Below are positions 1-6,514 of a stretch of 18,730 bases of DNA, in pieces. Location: contig CAIVND010000197.1 in NCBI GenBank assembly GCA_903907185.1, positions 1 through 18,730 of the forward strand, given 5' to 3'. The notes below the pieces were generated by a model, which saw only the letters and a list, made by a program, of their open reading frames with translations, was not told the DNA's origin and did no database searches. Numbering within the stretch: position 1 is the first letter of the stretch; every line of letters starts with the position of its first letter. A program made the position numbers and the translations under genes. The stretch is from an uncultured Acidimicrobiaceae bacterium (GTDB taxonomy: Bacteria; Actinomycetota; Acidimicrobiia; Acidimicrobiales; Bog-793).

Positions 1-288
1 ATCTTCTTTCGCTAACTCGACACATCCTGCGAGAATCTTGAGCGAGTCAGCACCTTTCCACGCTGGGTCGGTATCGGGAAAGTGCATGCCGAGATCGCCA
101 AGACCAGCAGCGCCCAAGATGGCATCACCGACCGCATGCGCAATCGCGTCAGCATCGCTGTGACCCACAAGTGGTCGCTCACCAGGAAAGGTAACCCCTC
201 CAAGGGTGAGCACGCGATCGCCTGCATCGACATCTTCATCCAAGAATGGGTGGACATCGACGCCAAGGCCGATGCGGTTCTCGTTCAC
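1..288 (-). CDS. ispF: 2-C-methyl-D-erythritol 2,4-cyclodiphosphate synthase, 3' end cut by window edge
   Basis: Converts CDP-methylerythritol 2-phosphate to methylerythritol 2,4-cyclodiphosphate with release of CMP, in the cytosolic MEP pathway. The first 96 codons are present; the remainder (the family is about 155-160 residues) lies beyond base 1. The reading frame begins IGLGVDVHPF, which contains the metal-binding DxH pair (D11, H13). It continues with LVGHSDADAIAHAVGDAILG, the conserved metal- and substrate-binding segment, and then GDLGMHFPDTDPAWKGADS, a hallmark of IspF. The start is a GTG at 286-288 that overlaps the ispD stop in a GTGA, so translation is probably coupled to ispD. 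Recognition by motif is very strong. Confidence 0.96.
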   Translation of the reverse strand, partial: MNENRIGLGVDVHPFLDEDVDAGDRVLTLGGVTFPGERPLVGHSDADAIAHAVGDAILGAAGLGDLGMHFPDTDPAWKGADSLKILAGCVELAKED

Positions 289-965
289 GCTGTCCCTCCA
301 CTCTCAAGCTCACGGAGATAGCGGAGCGCCGTCTCAACATCACGAGGATCCGTCAGCTTGATGTTACGTGACTCGCCTGGAACAACCACGATCTGGGCCC
401 CAGCGCGCTCGAGGAGCGCCGCGTCATCAGTAGCACTATCACCGCGGGCATGCGCCGCGCGCAGACTGTCGGCACGAAAGGCCTGTGGCGTCTGCACCGC
501 AACGAGGCCATCTCGGTCGAGGGTCTCGACAATACGGCGATCTTCGACGCGCTTAATAGTGTCCGTTAGGCCGACACCGGGGATCGCTCCCGCAACACCC
601 TCCTCGAGCGCGGCGACAACTGCGTAAAAGAGCTCGGCGGTAGCGAGGGGGCGGGCAGCGTCGTGCACAATGATGATCTCGACGTCATCTGGAATTACCG
701 AGAGGCCGGCGCGAACACTCGCTGCACGGTCACTACCACCCGCAGTGACGACGTCGGCTCCGCCATGCAGAGACCGGTCATTGATAAACGACGCTGGTAA
801 CACAGCAACAACTGCGTTCGCAACCGAACGGGCTGCGGTTACCGAGCGTTCAAGAACGCTGATGCCTCCAAGTTCAAGAAACTGCTTTGCACTACCAAAG
901 CGTCGCCCATCACCACCGGCAACGACAATCGCCCAGATCTTTTCTGGAACTTCGTCATCTGACAT
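285..965 (-). CDS. ispD: 2-C-methyl-D-erythritol 4-phosphate cytidylyltransferase
   Basis: Transfers CMP from CTP to methylerythritol 4-phosphate, giving CDP-methylerythritol in the MEP isoprenoid pathway. The 226-residue product has the usual family length. The CTP-binding glycine-rich N-terminus is AGGDGRRFG (16-24), followed by K27 at the position of the catalytic lysine. HDAARP (101-106), VQTPQAF (157-163), TDDA (179-182) and NIKLTDP (201-207) are all family signatures. The ATG lies 24 bases downstream of the carD stop and the gene overlaps ispF by 4 bases, so carD-ispD-ispF reads as one operon. This arrangement is the same as in mycobacteria. There is no convincing Shine-Dalgarno sequence before the ATG. 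Confidence 0.97.
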   Translation of the reverse strand: MSDDEVPEKIWAIVVAGGDGRRFGSAKQFLELGGISVLERSVTAARSVANAVVAVLPASFINDRSLHGGADVVTAGGSDRAASVRAGLSVIPDDVEIIIVHDAARPLATAELFYAVVAALEEGVAGAIPGVGLTDTIKRVEDRRIVETLDRDGLVAVQTPQAFRADSLRAAHARGDSATDDAALLERAGAQIVVVPGESRNIKLTDPRDVETALRYLRELESGGTA

Positions 966-989
966 GTTGTCGGTCGGTTAGCTCGAAGG

Positions 990-1466
990 TTACGGAAGAG
1001 CGGCGTTCAGACGCTCTTCTGCGGTGTCCTTGTCAACATTGAGCGCAAAAGTGAGCTCGGAGACCAAGATGTCACGCGCGCGAATCAACATCCGCTTCTC
1101 GCCAGCCGAGATATTCGCGTTCTTCTGGCGGATCGAAAGATTTCGAACGACGTTTGCGACCTGATACACGTCACCTGATTTCAGCATCTCCAGGTGGTTC
1201 TTGTATCGCCGAGACCAGTTAGTCGGCATTCGAGCCTCTTTGGCGCGCAGCACCGTAAAGACCTCTTCAACCTCTTCGTCATTGATGACCTCTCGAAGAC
1301 CAACATCGTCGGTCTTGTCAGTAGGAACCATCAACGTGAGATCGCCAAAGGCCAACTGGAGGATGAGGTATTCCTTCTTCTCTCCGAAGGCCTCGCGCAT
1401 CTCCTTTTTCTTGACGACCGCTGCGCCGTGGTGCGGGTAGACGACCTTGTCACCAACTTTGAACAC
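990..1466 (-). CDS. carD: CarD family RNA polymerase-binding transcription regulator
   Basis: CarD binds the RNA polymerase beta subunit and stabilises open promoter complexes, notably at rRNA and housekeeping promoters in actinobacteria. The 158-residue product has the N-terminal RNAP-interaction domain (starting FKVGDKVVYPHHGAAVV, about residues 1-55) and a helical DNA-binding C-terminal domain. Trp84 within NWSRRYKNH matches the tryptophan (W85 in M. tuberculosis) that wedges into the promoter bubble. The start is GTG, preceded by an AGGAG Shine-Dalgarno (1474-1478) with a 7-base spacer, which fixes the start. It leads ispD-ispF and faces a 270-base divergent spacer. Confidence 0.96.
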   Translation of the reverse strand: MFKVGDKVVYPHHGAAVVKKKEMREAFGEKKEYLILQLAFGDLTLMVPTDKTDDVGLREVINDEEVEEVFTVLRAKEARMPTNWSRRYKNHLEMLKSGDVYQVANVVRNLSIRQKNANISAGEKRMLIRARDILVSELTFALNVDKDTAEERLNAALP

Positions 1467-1473
1467 TGCGCGA

Positions 1474-1478
1474 CTCCT
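1474..1478 (-). promoter_or_regulatory. Shine-Dalgarno of carD
   Basis: AGGAG on the minus strand, 7 bases before the GTG start. It is one of only two clear consensus Shine-Dalgarno sequences at transcript-heading genes in this window (the other is clpC), in contrast to genes that appear leaderless. Confidence 0.75.
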
Positions 1479-1555
1479 CAGAGATGATTTCGAGATAAAG
1501 ACGATCCAAATACCAATACGCTCGCAAAGGGCGGAGGGCGTTCTTGGGTGCCCCT

Positions 1556-1561
1556 ATTGTA
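1556..1561 (-). promoter_or_regulatory. possible -10 element for carD
   Basis: TACAAT on the minus strand, about 90 bases upstream of the carD start. It immediately abuts an inverted repeat that would occupy the -10/-35 spacer. I see no good -35 hexamer at 16-18 bases; the nearest TTGAGG is about 23 bases away. The call is therefore tentative. Confidence 0.3.
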
Positions 1562-1583
1562 CCGGCTTTTTGTGCTTGCCGGT
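1561..1583. repeat. inverted repeat ACCGGC-N11-GCCGGT
   Basis: A perfect 6-base inverted repeat with an 11-base loop in the carD/kinase divergent spacer, just upstream of the possible carD -10. Its spacing equals that of the larger repeat at 1592-1620. It could be an operator or an RNA hairpin; the sequence alone does not decide. Confidence 0.55.
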
Positions 1584-1591
1584 CCCTCAAT

Positions 1592-1620
1592 GGGTTCAGT
1601 TCAAAGATGTCACTGAACCC
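1592..1620. repeat. 9-base perfect inverted repeat GGGTTCAGT-N11-ACTGAACCC
   Basis: A perfect 9-base dyad around an 11-base centre, lying midway in the 270-base spacer between the divergent carD and cytidylate-kinase-like genes. Neither strand follows it with a T tract, so a terminator is unlikely. An operator for a dimeric regulator, or a structured leader, fits better. The rest of the spacer (1467-1736) shows no further gene. Confidence 0.7.
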
Positions 1621-1723
1621 CAAGTTTGGTGCCGCAACCTCCGGGCCGACCCGCTTTGGTCTACCCCTACCGATCGATCCATCCCACTCGGCGAAGACGG
1701 TAGTGGAACGGCCCTCAAACGTG

Positions 1724-1729
1724 TATAAA
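1724..1729 (+). promoter_or_regulatory. -10 element for leaderless cytidylate-kinase-like mRNA
   Basis: TATAAA ends 7 bases before the ATG at 1737, so the predicted transcription start coincides with the start codon. The intervening bases TACTCCT contain no Shine-Dalgarno sequence. The -35 region is poor, which is common at actinobacterial promoters. Confidence 0.5.
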
Positions 1730-1736
1730 TACTCCT

Positions 1737-2384
1737 ATGTCCGGAACGATCACGATCTCAGCGAGCTACGGCACCGAAGGTGCCGTGATCGGGCGACAGA
1801 TCGCTCAACTTCTTGGAATTGAGTTCTTTGACCGTGCGATTCCCGTCGCCGTGGCACAGAAGCTTGAGGTTGATCCGGAGGAGGCAATCGCAAAAGATTG
1901 GCTCGCTCCAGGCCGAATGGAGCGGGTTCTCGCTGCACTCGCAGACACCTCAATCCCCTTTATCGGCATGGATGCGAACTCTGCCTTTTTTGCGAACCCT
2001 GACGCATTCCGACTCGCGACCGAGTCCGTATTGCGTCACATCGCCGACGAAGAGGGCGGTGTCATTCTCGGTCGGGCATCTTCAGTGGTACTCGAAGGCC
2101 GACCTGACGTGCTCTCAGTCCGTCTCGACGGGCCAGTTGCTGCGCGGATCTACCAGGGCGCCGAGGCGCGCGAGATCGATCAGGCGGCAGCAAAGAAAGA
2201 ACAGCAGCAGGTCGACGAGGCACGCGAGTCGTACATGCAGACGTTTTATCGGCGGAGCCAAAATGACCTGCGTCTCTACCACTTGATGCTCGATAGCACC
2301 GCACTGTCGCGCCAAACCTGTGTCGACATCATCATCGCGGCGGCCCATGATCGACTCGGGCTCAATATCGACGAGTCGCTCTAA
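1737..2384 (+). CDS. cytidylate kinase-like family protein
   Basis: A member of the cytidylate kinase-like P-loop family (the group I know as PF13189), which is distinct from the true CMP kinase Cmk. Its substrate is not established. The 215-residue product has an N-terminal phosphate-binding loop SYGTEGAVIGRQIAQLLG (10-27) in place of the usual SR-x-GSGG-x-x-IG form. This is followed by a family-typical EFFDRAIP segment, then the core VILGRASSVVLEGRPDVLSV and the C-terminal YHLMLDSTALS..CVDII strand-helix. The Arg of the usual SRxxG start is Ser here. The gene is alone on the plus strand, divergent from carD, and ends 12 bases from the converging radA stop. It appears to be leaderless. Confidence 0.85.
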   Translation: MSGTITISASYGTEGAVIGRQIAQLLGIEFFDRAIPVAVAQKLEVDPEEAIAKDWLAPGRMERVLAALADTSIPFIGMDANSAFFANPDAFRLATESVLRHIADEEGGVILGRASSVVLEGRPDVLSVRLDGPVAARIYQGAEAREIDQAAAKKEQQQVDEARESYMQTFYRRSQNDLRLYHLMLDSTALSRQTCVDIIIAAAHDRLGLNIDESL

Positions 2385-2396
2385 GGCACCAACAAC

Positions 2397-3761
2397 TTAT
2401 GAGGCGCGTTCGCGTGTCCTCAGCCCGAGTGCCTGCACCGCCTCGGCAAGCGTCGCTACCCGGATGAGTTCAATCCCGTTCGGTGCCTCTGGTCCGGTCA
2501 TCGGCACGATGGCACGACGGAATCCCCGGCGAGCTGCCTCTTGTAGTCGGCGCTCCGAGTGCACCACCTGTCGCACCTCGCCGGCGAGGCCAACCTCACC
2601 CGAGGCAACCGTCAACGGATCGATGGGGACCCCGGTAACCGCTGAGGCCAGGGCTAACCCAAGCGCCAGGTCTGCGCCTGGCTCTTGAATATGAACTCCG
2701 CCAACCACTGAGGCAAAGACGTCGAGTGAACCTGCCAAGACTCCGACCCGCTGCTCCAATACCGCGAGAATGAGCGCGAGTCGGCCAGCAGCGACACCCT
2801 CAGCTGAGCGACGTGGCGTCCCAAATACCGCAGGCGTCACCAAGGTCTGTAGCTCTACTAAGAGTGCCCGGTGACCCTCAAGGATGGGAACGACGACCGA
2901 TCCAGCGACACCCGGTTGGCGATCAGCCAAGAAAAGTGCGCTCGGATCGGCGACACCCTTCAGGCCTTCGGCGGTCATCTCAAAGACCCCCAACTCGCCT
3001 GCTGGCCCAAATCGATGCTTCACCACCGACAGAACACGAAGTGCATGATGACGATCACCCTCAAAGCTACAGACCGTGTCGACGAGATGCTCAAGTAGTC
3101 GAGGCCCCGCGAGTGACCCTTCCTTGGTGACATGTCCGATGAGAACAACTGCCACGCCGCTTGTCTTTGCATAGCTCACCAACTGTGCAGCACACTCGCG
3201 CACTTGGGAGACCGAGCCAGCCGATCCCGAGATCTCTGGATCGGCGATCGTTTGAATCGAATCCACAATGAGCAGTTCGGGCTTCACACTTGCAACCACC
3301 GCCAATACCTCAGCCAAAGAGGAGCTCGTGCAGATGGTGATGGCGTTCGCTGCAACACCCAGCCGCTGCGCACGGCGGCTGATCTGCTCGGCCGACTCCT
3401 CTGCTGAGGCAATGAGTACCCGACGGTCGGTGCGCGAGAGTGCAGAGGCCACCTGCAACAAGAGCGTTGACTTACCGATCCCTGGTTCTCCACCGATCAG
3501 GGTGACTGAGCCAGGGACCAGGCCACCGGAAAGGGTCCGGTCGAACTCCGAAACTCCTGTCGGCCGAGCGTTTCCAGCGGAGGGGTCGATGCTGGCGAGT
3601 TGGACGGCATCGCTATTCGCCGCTGGAGCGGCTCCTCGAACGTCAGCGACGACCTGTTCGACGAGTGAGTTCCACTCGCCACAGTTGGGACAACGACCCT
3701 CCCAGCGTGGGGTCGTCGCATCACAGGCGCTGCAGCGATGTTCATATCGGGTCTTTGCCAT
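2397..3761 (-). CDS. radA: DNA repair protein RadA
   Basis: RadA is a RecA-like ATPase and helicase that promotes branch migration in homologous recombination. The 454-residue product has the full layout. An N-terminal C4 zinc finger (C10, C13, C24, C27) is followed by a RecA core with Walker A GEPGIGKS (91-98) and Walker B LLIVDS (D167). A RadA-specific motif at 248-252 reads KHRFG, and the C-terminal half is the Lon-protease-like domain without a catalytic role. In most RadA proteins that motif is KNRFG, so N is replaced by H here. The ATG has no strong Shine-Dalgarno; TAGGGT lies 6 bases upstream. It sits downstream of the clpC terminator, so it probably has its own promoter. disA, often next to radA in actinobacteria, is not here. 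Confidence 0.97.
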   Translation of the reverse strand: MAKTRYEHRCSACDATTPRWEGRCPNCGEWNSLVEQVVADVRGAAPAANSDAVQLASIDPSAGNARPTGVSEFDRTLSGGLVPGSVTLIGGEPGIGKSTLLLQVASALSRTDRRVLIASAEESAEQISRRAQRLGVAANAITICTSSSLAEVLAVVASVKPELLIVDSIQTIADPEISGSAGSVSQVRECAAQLVSYAKTSGVAVVLIGHVTKEGSLAGPRLLEHLVDTVCSFEGDRHHALRVLSVVKHRFGPAGELGVFEMTAEGLKGVADPSALFLADRQPGVAGSVVVPILEGHRALLVELQTLVTPAVFGTPRRSAEGVAAGRLALILAVLEQRVGVLAGSLDVFASVVGGVHIQEPGADLALGLALASAVTGVPIDPLTVASGEVGLAGEVRQVVHSERRLQEAARRGFRRAIVPMTGPEAPNGIELIRVATLAEAVQALGLRTRERAS

Positions 3762-3767
3762 TGCCTG

Positions 3768-3773
3768 ACCCTA
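3768..3773 (-). promoter_or_regulatory. -10 element for probable leaderless radA mRNA
   Basis: TAGGGT (form TANNNT) on the minus strand, ending 6 bases before the radA ATG. It lies in the short space between the clpC terminator and radA, where a new promoter is needed. The GGTAGGG string could alternatively act as a weak ribosome binding site. Confidence 0.4.
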
Positions 3774-3794
3774 CCGGTGCGGTGGCACACTCGT

Positions 3795-3831
3795 AAAACA
3801 ATGGGAGCGGGCCAGTGGCCCGCTCCCATTG
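3795..3831 (-). terminator. rho-independent terminator of clpC
   Basis: A perfect 15-base-pair stem (3799-3813 with 3817-3831) with a 3-base loop. The stem core is GGGAGCGGGCC. On the minus strand it is followed directly by TTTT and then ACGAG. It lies about 23 bases after the clpC stop and separates clpC from radA. The stem is very GC rich and would also pause polymerase from the other side. Confidence 0.9.
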
Positions 3832-3853
3832 ATCATCTGACTAAGCGATCGGT

Positions 3854-6337
3854 CTAACTGTCGACACTCGCACCGGCGAGGGCAACAGGTGGAGGTGATC
3901 CCTCCGCAGATCGAAAGACGATGGCCTCATCTTCGACGTCGACGACGATCTTCTCGCCAACTCGGAACTCCTTCCAAAGAATCTTCTCGGAAAGTGGATC
4001 CTCGATGAGCTGTTGAATTGCCCGGCGCAGTGGCCGCGCACCGAGCGCCGGGTCGTACCCGTGCTTGGCGCAGAACTCCTTTGCCGCCTGGGTGAGTTCG
4101 AGGGTGATTCCCTGAACTTCCAGCTGGGTCGAGACCCTGCGGATGAGAAGGTCGACGATCTGAACAACCTCTGACAGCTGCAGTTCGTGGAAGACGATGA
4201 CCTCATCGATCCGGTTCAAGAACTCCGGACGGAAGTGGTTCTTCAACGCCTCATTGACCTTTGCCTTCATCCGCTCATGCGTGACGGCATCGTCAGCCTT
4301 CGAGAATCCGACCGAGGTCTTGCGAAGATCTGAGGTCCCAAGGTTCGAGGTCATGATCAACACGGTGTTCTTAAAGTCCACCGATCGACCCTGCGCATCT
4401 GTCAAGCGACCATCTTCGAGGATCTGCAAGAGCGTGTTGAAGATATCGGGATGTGCCTTTTCGATCTCATCGAAAAGCACGACGGAGAATGGCTTGCGCC
4501 GTACCGCCTCCGTCAGCTGTCCACCCTCGTCATATCCAACGTATCCAGGAGGCGAACCAACGAGACGCGAGATGGTGTGCTTCTCCATGTACTCGCTCAT
4601 ATCAAGTTGGATCAACGAATCTTCATCACCAAAGAGCAACTCAGCGAGTGTCTTTGCAAGCTCAGTCTTGCCAACACCAGTTGGGCCCAAGAAGATAAAC
4701 GACCCCGAAGGACGCTTGGGATCTTTGAGTCCAGCGCGCGTGCGGCGTATCGCCCGCGACAAGGCGGAGATGGCATCGTCTTGACCGATGATCCGCTTAT
4801 GTAGTTCATCTTCCATTCGCAAGAGCTTGGCGGTCTCCTCTTCGGTGAGCTTGTAGACCGGAATACCGGTCCAGTTCGCCAACACCTCAGCGACGACATC
4901 CTCGTCAACGATGTCGAAGAGCTCGACACCCTCGGCGCGCCAGTGGTTTTCCATCGTGGTCTTGCGCTCAAGAAGCCCTTGCTCTTTGTCGGCGAGTTCC
5001 TTCGCCAGAGCCATATTGGTCTTCTCAAGAGCGATGTCCTTCTCACCACGGATGCGGATGAGATCCTCTTCGATCTGGCGATACTCCGGAGGGGTCGCCA
5101 TCCGACGGATGCGCAGCCGGCTTCCAGCCTCGTCGATGAGGTCGATCGCTTTGTCTGGCAGGAAGCGGTCGGAGATGTAGCGATCGGCCAGGTTCGCTGC
5201 AGCGACAAGTGCCTGGTCGGTGATCGTTACCTGATGGTGCTGCTCATAACGATCACGCAGACCCTTCAGAATCTCGATGGTGTGCGCGAGCGTCGGCTCT
5301 TCAACCTTGACCGGCTGGAAACGTCGCTCGAGTGCAGCATCCTTCTCAAGGTGCTTGCGGTACTCGTCGAGCGTTGTTGCACCAATCGTCTGAAGTTCAC
5401 CACGAGCGAGCATCGGCTTCAAGATCGAAGCGGCATCGATCGCACCCTCAGCTGCTCCTGCACCAACCAAGGTGTGAATCTCGTCGATGAACAAGATCGT
5501 GTCGCCACGGGTCTTGATCTCCTTCAGCACCTTCTTGAGGCGCTCTTCGAAGTCACCGCGATAACGCGATCCAGCGACGAGGGCTCCAAGGTCAAGCGTG
5601 TAGAGCTGCTTTCCATGGAGGGTGTCAGGCACATCGTCGTTAACAATCTTCTGAGCGAGTCCCTCAACGATTGCCGTCTTACCAACGCCAGGCTCACCGA
5701 TCAGTACCGGATTGTTCTTCGTACGTCGCGAGAGCACCTGCATGAGACGTTCCATCTCACGGTCACGACCGATCACCGGATCGAGCTTGTGCTCACGTGC
5801 GAGCTGGGTCAGGTTCCGACCGAACTGGTCCAAGACCGGCGAACCCGCTGGGGCTGGTGCCTCTCCCTGTCCGGGGCCAGCACCGGTACCCTCTCGACCC
5901 TGATATCCCGAAAGCAGCTGGATGACCTGTTGGCGAACTCGAGGGAGATCTGCGCCAAGACTTTGCAGGACCTGCGCGGCGACGCCCTCGCCCTCGCGGA
6001 CAAGTCCAAGGAGCATGTGCTCGGTTCCGATGTAGTTGTGGCCAAGCTGAAGTGCCTCTCTCAAGGAGAGTTCAAGAACCTTCTTGGCGCGCGGCGTAAA
6101 TGGTGGCGAACCCGTCGGGGCCGAACCAGCGGGCCCGATGGTCTCTTCGACCTTCTCGCGCACCGCCTCCAAGGAGATTCCGAGCGCCTCAAGCGCCTTC
6201 GCGGCAAGTCCCTCACCCTCATGGATGAGTCCGAGCAGGATGTGCTCGGTACCGATGAAACTATGGTTGAGCAGGCGGGCCTCTTCTTGGGCCAGAACCA
6301 GCACTCTGCGAGCTCGATCTGTAAAACGCTCGAACAA
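3854..6337 (-). CDS. clpC: ATP-dependent Clp protease ATPase subunit ClpC
   Basis: A hexameric AAA+ unfoldase that feeds substrates to ClpP. The 827-residue product has the standard ClpC layout. Two Clp-N repeats lie in about residues 1-145. AAA domain 1 has Walker A GEPGVGKT (214-221) and Walker B LFIDE (D285/E286). The middle coiled domain is about 412-470. AAA domain 2 has Walker A GPTGVGKT (551-558), pore loop GYVG (598-601) and Walker B D623/E624. VGF at 676-678 is at the ClpP-docking loop position, supporting partnership with ClpP. The start is TTG with an AAGGGAG Shine-Dalgarno 6 bases upstream; MFERFTDRARRV is the canonical N-terminus. It ends with its own terminator. Confidence 0.98.
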   Translation of the reverse strand: MFERFTDRARRVLVLAQEEARLLNHSFIGTEHILLGLIHEGEGLAAKALEALGISLEAVREKVEETIGPAGSAPTGSPPFTPRAKKVLELSLREALQLGHNYIGTEHMLLGLVREGEGVAAQVLQSLGADLPRVRQQVIQLLSGYQGREGTGAGPGQGEAPAPAGSPVLDQFGRNLTQLAREHKLDPVIGRDREMERLMQVLSRRTKNNPVLIGEPGVGKTAIVEGLAQKIVNDDVPDTLHGKQLYTLDLGALVAGSRYRGDFEERLKKVLKEIKTRGDTILFIDEIHTLVGAGAAEGAIDAASILKPMLARGELQTIGATTLDEYRKHLEKDAALERRFQPVKVEEPTLAHTIEILKGLRDRYEQHHQVTITDQALVAAANLADRYISDRFLPDKAIDLIDEAGSRLRIRRMATPPEYRQIEEDLIRIRGEKDIALEKTNMALAKELADKEQGLLERKTTMENHWRAEGVELFDIVDEDVVAEVLANWTGIPVYKLTEEETAKLLRMEDELHKRIIGQDDAISALSRAIRRTRAGLKDPKRPSGSFIFLGPTGVGKTELAKTLAELLFGDEDSLIQLDMSEYMEKHTISRLVGSPPGYVGYDEGGQLTEAVRRKPFSVVLFDEIEKAHPDIFNTLLQILEDGRLTDAQGRSVDFKNTVLIMTSNLGTSDLRKTSVGFSKADDAVTHERMKAKVNEALKNHFRPEFLNRIDEVIVFHELQLSEVVQIVDLLIRRVSTQLEVQGITLELTQAAKEFCAKHGYDPALGARPLRRAIQQLIEDPLSEKILWKEFRVGEKIVVDVEDEAIVFRSAEGSPPPVALAGASVDS

Positions 6338-6343
6338 TTTTTG

Positions 6344-6350
6344 CTCCCTT
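6344..6350 (-). promoter_or_regulatory. Shine-Dalgarno that fixes the clpC TTG start
   Basis: AAGGGAG on the minus strand, 6 bases before the TTG at 6335-6337. It justifies the rare TTG initiator, which also gives the conserved ClpC N-terminus. Confidence 0.8.
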
Positions 6351-6363
6351 ACCCGTGCGTTGT

Positions 6364-6393
6364 GGTATCTCGCATCATACCGGCGACATACCG
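6364..6393 (-). promoter_or_regulatory. clpC promoter region with repeated GGTATG half-sites
   Basis: On the minus strand TATGAT (6374-6379) is a good -10, predicting a start near 6367 and a leader of about 30 bases. No matching -35 is seen, which suggests activator dependence. CGGTATG occurs twice exactly 11 bases apart (6387-6393 and 6376-6382), and GGTAT..ATACC forms an 18-base dyad at 6364-6381 over the -10. This may be a regulator site. Confidence 0.45.
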
Positions 6394-6501
6394 TCCATCC
6401 TTCGCCTCTCGATTCGCCTACAACGCTAGCTCTCAGTGGACGATTTCAACACGTCGGAGCAGGGTTTTCATCTCAATTGCCGGAGAGTCGCTGGCTTCGC
6501 C

Positions 6502-6507
6502 TATCGT
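6502..6507 (+). promoter_or_regulatory. -10 element for leaderless polyprenyl synthase mRNA
   Basis: TATCGT (TANNNT) ends 7 bases before the GTG at 6515. A TTGCCG at 6477-6482 could be a -35, though its spacing of 19 bases is long. Only a weak GAGAG lies between, so a leaderless start is plausible. Confidence 0.4.
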
Positions 6508-6514
6508 GAGAGCA

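Noticed and set aside
1592..1620. The GGGTTCA string as part of a tRNA T-arm.
   Set aside because: No acceptor stem, anticodon arm or D-arm can be drawn around it; the 9-base stem with an 11-base loop does not fit a T-arm.
1705..1723. GGAAC...CGT as an ECF sigma promoter for the kinase-like gene.
   Set aside because: The spacing between the two elements is about 10 bases, whereas 16-17 is needed.
1447..1728. A 93-codon plus-strand frame in the carD/kinase spacer as a small gene.
   Set aside because: It starts inside carD on the opposite strand, runs through the inverted repeats, has no ribosome binding site and no recognisable protein features.
3268..3768. A 166-codon plus-strand frame opposite radA.
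   Set aside because: It is the antisense shadow of radA, low in recognisable motifs; radA is certain from its zinc finger and Walker motifs.
4943..6514. A long plus-strand open frame opposite clpC, continuous with the polyprenyl synthase frame (855 codons in total).
   Set aside because: The part before 6515 is the antisense shadow of clpC and shows no domain. The prenyl synthase fold begins near KTQATLTIPVSDSELAHLEERL, so the extension is not a real fusion.
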